5,629 bases of DNA from Oscillospiraceae bacterium. GTDB taxonomy: Bacteria > Bacillota > Clostridia > Oscillospirales > Oscillospiraceae. Location of the stretch: assembly GCA_016296635.1 (NCBI GenBank), contig JAEDIZ010000128.1, positions 1-5,629 on the forward strand, in the 5' to 3' direction. Every line of letters begins with the position of its first letter. The stretch's first letter is position 1. A program made the position numbers and the translations under genes. The notes below the pieces were generated by a model, which had not been told where the DNA came from, searched no databases, and worked only from the letters and a program-made list of their open reading frames with translations. Below, in pieces: positions 5,277-5,629 of this stretch.

Positions 5277-5629
5277 TCGGCATCCATGTCCGGTTCGTCG
5301 GGTTCTTCTGCTTCCGAGCCGCCTTTGCTATCTGCCTGCGCTGCGGTATCTTCTTCATCCTGCTCCAGCGCGTCCTCGATCAGTCCGATGATGAACTGCT
5401 TCTGTTTGAGGTTGTTTTTCTTGAGGTATGCCTTCAGACGCTCGAAGAGTTCTTCCGGAAGCTGGATTGCCATCGTTCTCATATCGCCTGTCATTTTTGT
5501 TCCTTCTTTCATTTTGTAATAATCTGTGATAAGCTGTTCTACGAATTCGCTGAGTGTTCTTCCAGATCGTTCCTGCTCCTGCCGCACACGCGCATGGAGC
5601 GCTGTGTCGATTTGCGCGCAGAGGTTTTT
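5267..5629 (-). CDS. Ribbon-helix-helix-like small protein with two similar halves, 5' end outside the window
   Basis: The frame is open to the right edge (KNLCAQIDTALHARVRQEQ...), 120 residues visible. A GTG at 5587 is a possible but unneeded start; the real one probably lies a few codons outside. The protein shows two segments of the same kind: LCAQIDTALHARVRQEQERS followed by GRTLSEFVEQLITDYYKM, and MAIQLPEELFERLKAYLKKN followed by LKQKQFIIGLIEDALEQ. Each reads as a strand, a helix and a second helix, the plan of ribbon-helix-helix DNA-binding proteins such as Arc/CopG. An acidic tail rich in Asp/Glu closes it. Homologues in clostridial ICEs are, as I recall, sometimes mislabelled as 4-oxalocrotonate tautomerase. 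A regulatory or DNA-organising role at the transfer region is likely but inferred. An internal ATG at 5494 has its own Shine-Dalgarno. A terminator hairpin follows. Confidence 0.75.
   Translation of the reverse strand, partial: KNLCAQIDTALHARVRQEQERSGRTLSEFVEQLITDYYKMKEGTKMTGDMRTMAIQLPEELFERLKAYLKKNNLKQKQFIIGLIEDALEQDEEDTAAQADSKGGSEAEEPDEPDMDAEEE
5492..5506 (-). promoter_or_regulatory. Possible internal translation start in the ribbon-helix-helix gene
   Basis: GAAGGA (5501-5506) stands six bases before an in-frame ATG (5492-5494) on the minus strand. Initiation here would make a 75-residue protein with only the second ribbon-helix-helix-like half and the acidic tail. The spacing is good, but use of the site is unproven. 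Confidence 0.4.

Overview
The window is a piece of the conjugation module of an integrative and conjugative element (ICE), or a related mobilisable element, from a Firmicute, most likely a GC-rich gut clostridium of the Oscillospiraceae/Faecalibacterium type. This assignment is inferred. It rests on strong GGAGG ribosome binding sites, GC-rich third codon positions, and a PrgI - VirB4 - NlpC/P60 gene order known from Clostridium difficile CTn elements and their relatives. Every convincing gene lies on the minus strand, so the operon reads from right to left.

Right part (5629 to about 4742, minus strand). A 5'-truncated gene encodes a small protein with two similar ribbon-helix-helix-like segments and an acidic tail. 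It ends at a terminator-like hairpin. Directly behind the hairpin is a very good sigma-A-type promoter (TTGCAT, 17 bp, TATAGT) for a conserved 141-residue protein of unknown function. That gene is followed by a second strong hairpin terminator.

Central and left part (4680 to 93, minus strand). A tightly coupled operon encodes a PrgI/VirB3-like two-helix membrane protein with an apparent ATT start codon, a 192-residue protein that looks like a stand-alone VirB4 N-terminal domain, the VirB4-type ATPase (609 aa), an unrecognised soluble 228-residue protein, and a membrane-anchored NlpC/P60 peptidoglycan hydrolase (404 aa). The junctions are ATGA, TAATG, a 22-base gap and ATGA. At the left edge an AT-richer small ORF begins across the hydrolase stop codon and runs out of the window.

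Together the products form part of a Gram-positive type IV secretion apparatus: the ATPase powers it, PrgI is its membrane partner, and the NlpC/P60 protein opens the cell wall. The coupling protein, relaxase and TrbL-like channel are not in the window. The most interesting points are the terminator with no visible promoter between it and the transfer genes, the ATT start of prgI under a near-perfect Shine-Dalgarno, a terminator-shaped hairpin inside the NlpC/P60 coding sequence, and three conserved-looking proteins of unknown function. I see no defence system, CRISPR array, RNA gene or insertion sequence.
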